Below, piece after piece: positions 51,141 through 52,069 of a stretch of DNA of 52,069 nt (the stretch's first letter is position 1; every line of letters begins with the position of its first letter). The translations under genes were made by a program, and so were the position numbers. The DNA is from Gemmatimonas sp. (GTDB lineage Bacteria > Gemmatimonadota > Gemmatimonadetes > Gemmatimonadales > Gemmatimonadaceae). Location: positions 1-52,069 of the forward strand of contig JAJKIR010000196.1 in NCBI GenBank assembly GCA_021154325.1, in the 5' to 3' direction. The notes below the pieces were generated by a model. It was not told the DNA's origin, did not search any database, and saw nothing but the letters and a program-made list of their open reading frames with translations.

Positions 51141-51878
51141 TCAGCGAGTCCGCATCTCGATTCGCGCCGCCGAGAGCACGAGCTCCTCCTGAATCGGCGT
51201 CCAGTTGACGATCTGTTGCTCCACGAGCTGCAGGCGCTCACGCTCGACGGCAAGCCGCTTCGTCAGCACCTCGGCGGTGGCGCGGGCGTGCGCGACCTCG
51301 AGCGATGACGACAGCTTGCGCTTGTCGAGTGACTCCGTCACGGCGCGTTGGCGCTCCGCGTCCTGCAGCTCGCCGGTGAGCTGCGCGATCGATGCCTCGA
51401 GATCGAGGCGCTGCTGAACGAGGCCGATATTAGCGTCGTTCATCGTGAGGTGGGTCGAGACTACCTGCGCGTCGTAGAGCCGTACGATCGTCACCGCGCC
51501 GCCGACGCGCCCGGGCAGCTCCGCCTGCATCGTGGCGATGTGGTTGCCGTTGCTCACGCGCTCCGTCAGGTCGGCGCTCAGGCTGTCCGGGGTGCGAAGG
51601 AAGCGCACCTGAATCGCGGTCGATGGCTGTCCCTTGGCGGTGGCGGGAGGTACGGTCGTGACTCTCAACTCCAGGCCGTGCGCGGCGAACGGCGTCCCGA
51701 GGCCGGCGCCGAAATCGAAAGCGACGTGCGCGACGGGCACCGAGTCGAGCCGCGCGGACGCGGTGATCGAGTCGCGGTGCGAATGGATGCTGTCGACGAT
51801 AGAGGGTACCGGGCGCTGGCCGGCGCCCAGCTGTGCGATGACGGCGGAAAGAACGAGCGGAGAAGACGAGAGTAACAT
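51141..51878 (-). CDS. Exported protein with beta domain and coiled coil
   Basis: 245 residues, ATG 51878, putative signal peptide (LVLSAVIAQLGAG). Residues ~45-155 form a beta-rich part (HVAFDFGAGLGTPF ... AVTIVRLYDAQVVSTHLTMND) faintly reminiscent of Hcp-like tube proteins (ATMQAELPG, VRLYDAQVVS). Residues ~160-235 are a long amphipathic coiled coil (IAQLTGELQDAERQRAVTES ... LAVERERLQLVEQQI). I do not recognise the family with confidence. It forms an operon with the PepSY membrane protein. Confidence 0.6.
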   Translation of the reverse strand: MLLSSSPLVLSAVIAQLGAGQRPVPSIVDSIHSHRDSITASARLDSVPVAHVAFDFGAGLGTPFAAHGLELRVTTVPPATAKGQPSTAIQVRFLRTPDSLSADLTERVSNGNHIATMQAELPGRVGGAVTIVRLYDAQVVSTHLTMNDANIGLVQQRLDLEASIAQLTGELQDAERQRAVTESLDKRKLSSSLEVAHARATAEVLTKRLAVERERLQLVEQQIVNWTPIQEELVLSAARIEMRTR

Positions 51879-51917
51879 GGCGGCAGGAATCAGAGGTGAT
51901 GGCTACTTGCAACGAGA

Positions 51918-52069
51918 TCAGGCGGCGGGCTCGTAGGGACCGGCGGCGGCGCCCCGGCGGATCGTCAACCAGTCGGTGCGCACGCGCTCCCATTCCTGAA
52001 TGAGCAGGCCGCGATCCTCGAACAACGAGCGGATGCGGCCCGTGTCCCACCCGGCGATCTCCTCGAGCA
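51918..52069 (-). CDS. C-terminal end of an unidentified protein (partial)
   Basis: An open frame enters from the right edge and ends at TGA 51918-51920. The visible 49 residues read LEEIAGWDTGRIRSLFED... and finish AGPYEPAA. The charged, helical sequence (RGLLIQEWERVRTDWLTIRRG) looks like real protein. Its start lies outside the window and no family is recognised. It may lead the operon of the two genes downstream. Confidence 0.6.
   Translation of the reverse strand, partial: LEEIAGWDTGRIRSLFEDRGLLIQEWERVRTDWLTIRRGAAAGPYEPAA

Noticed and set aside
1..52069. CRISPR arrays, tRNA/rRNA genes, transposases
   Set aside because: No regularly spaced repeats, cloverleaf or conserved rRNA segments, and no transposase motifs were seen on either strand.

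Overview
The window is high-GC bacterial chromosomal DNA with many secreted or membrane proteins, three Hanks-type Ser/Thr kinases with beta-propeller, TolB/TPR or membrane tails, a SARP-type regulator with a TPR tail, an orphan FtsX/MacB-like permease and a DUF305/LVIVD pair. This gene mix is typical of Gemmatimonadota (or a close soil phylum). The assignment is inference; no rRNA or tRNA gene is present to fix it.

Layout. 0.1-2.8 kb: DUF417 and DoxX membrane proteins flanked by two decayed GNAT acetyltransferase genes and a large inverted repeat. 2.8-7.6 kb: a BlaI/BlaR1-type repressor-sensor operon with two clear operators on its own promoter, followed by an ABC-type permease. 7.7-12.1 kb: a lipoprotein with decapeptide repeats, DUF305 and LVIVD secreted proteins, and a small lipoprotein. 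12.3-16.8 kb: SDR, FMN reductase, double universal stress protein, M20 amidohydrolase and a TRIC/YadS-type membrane protein. 17.2-25.3 kb: a membrane-anchored SARP regulator divergent from four secreted proteins, one of which is a cholesterol-dependent-cytolysin (CDC) homologue whose membrane-binding domain 4 is replaced by a LecA-like domain. 25.6-35.3 kb: a DUF3667 protein, three Ser/Thr kinases and a soluble histidine kinase. 35.7-41.8 kb: CheB-CheR fusion, PAS/GAF histidine kinase and single-domain response regulator in overlapping frames. 42.0-50.0 kb: four glycoside hydrolases (GH36-like, two (alpha/alpha)6 enzymes, GH1). 50.1-52.1 kb: a PepSY membrane protein, a secreted coiled-coil protein and the tail of an unidentified gene.

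Two observations stand out. First, the CDC-LecA fusion at 20.7 kb is a probable secreted pore-former in a cluster with its own regulator candidate. Second, the non-palindromic octamer CGTTAGGC occurs 36 times exactly (plus about nine one-base variants) on both strands, mostly inside genes, where it forces codons such as TTA, CTA and AGG that are otherwise expected to be rare. Base composition predicts about two copies. Its core equals the integron attC R-box, but the copies are not paired as attC sites, so it looks like a genome-wide signal (for example DNA uptake or chromosome maintenance) rather than a cassette array.
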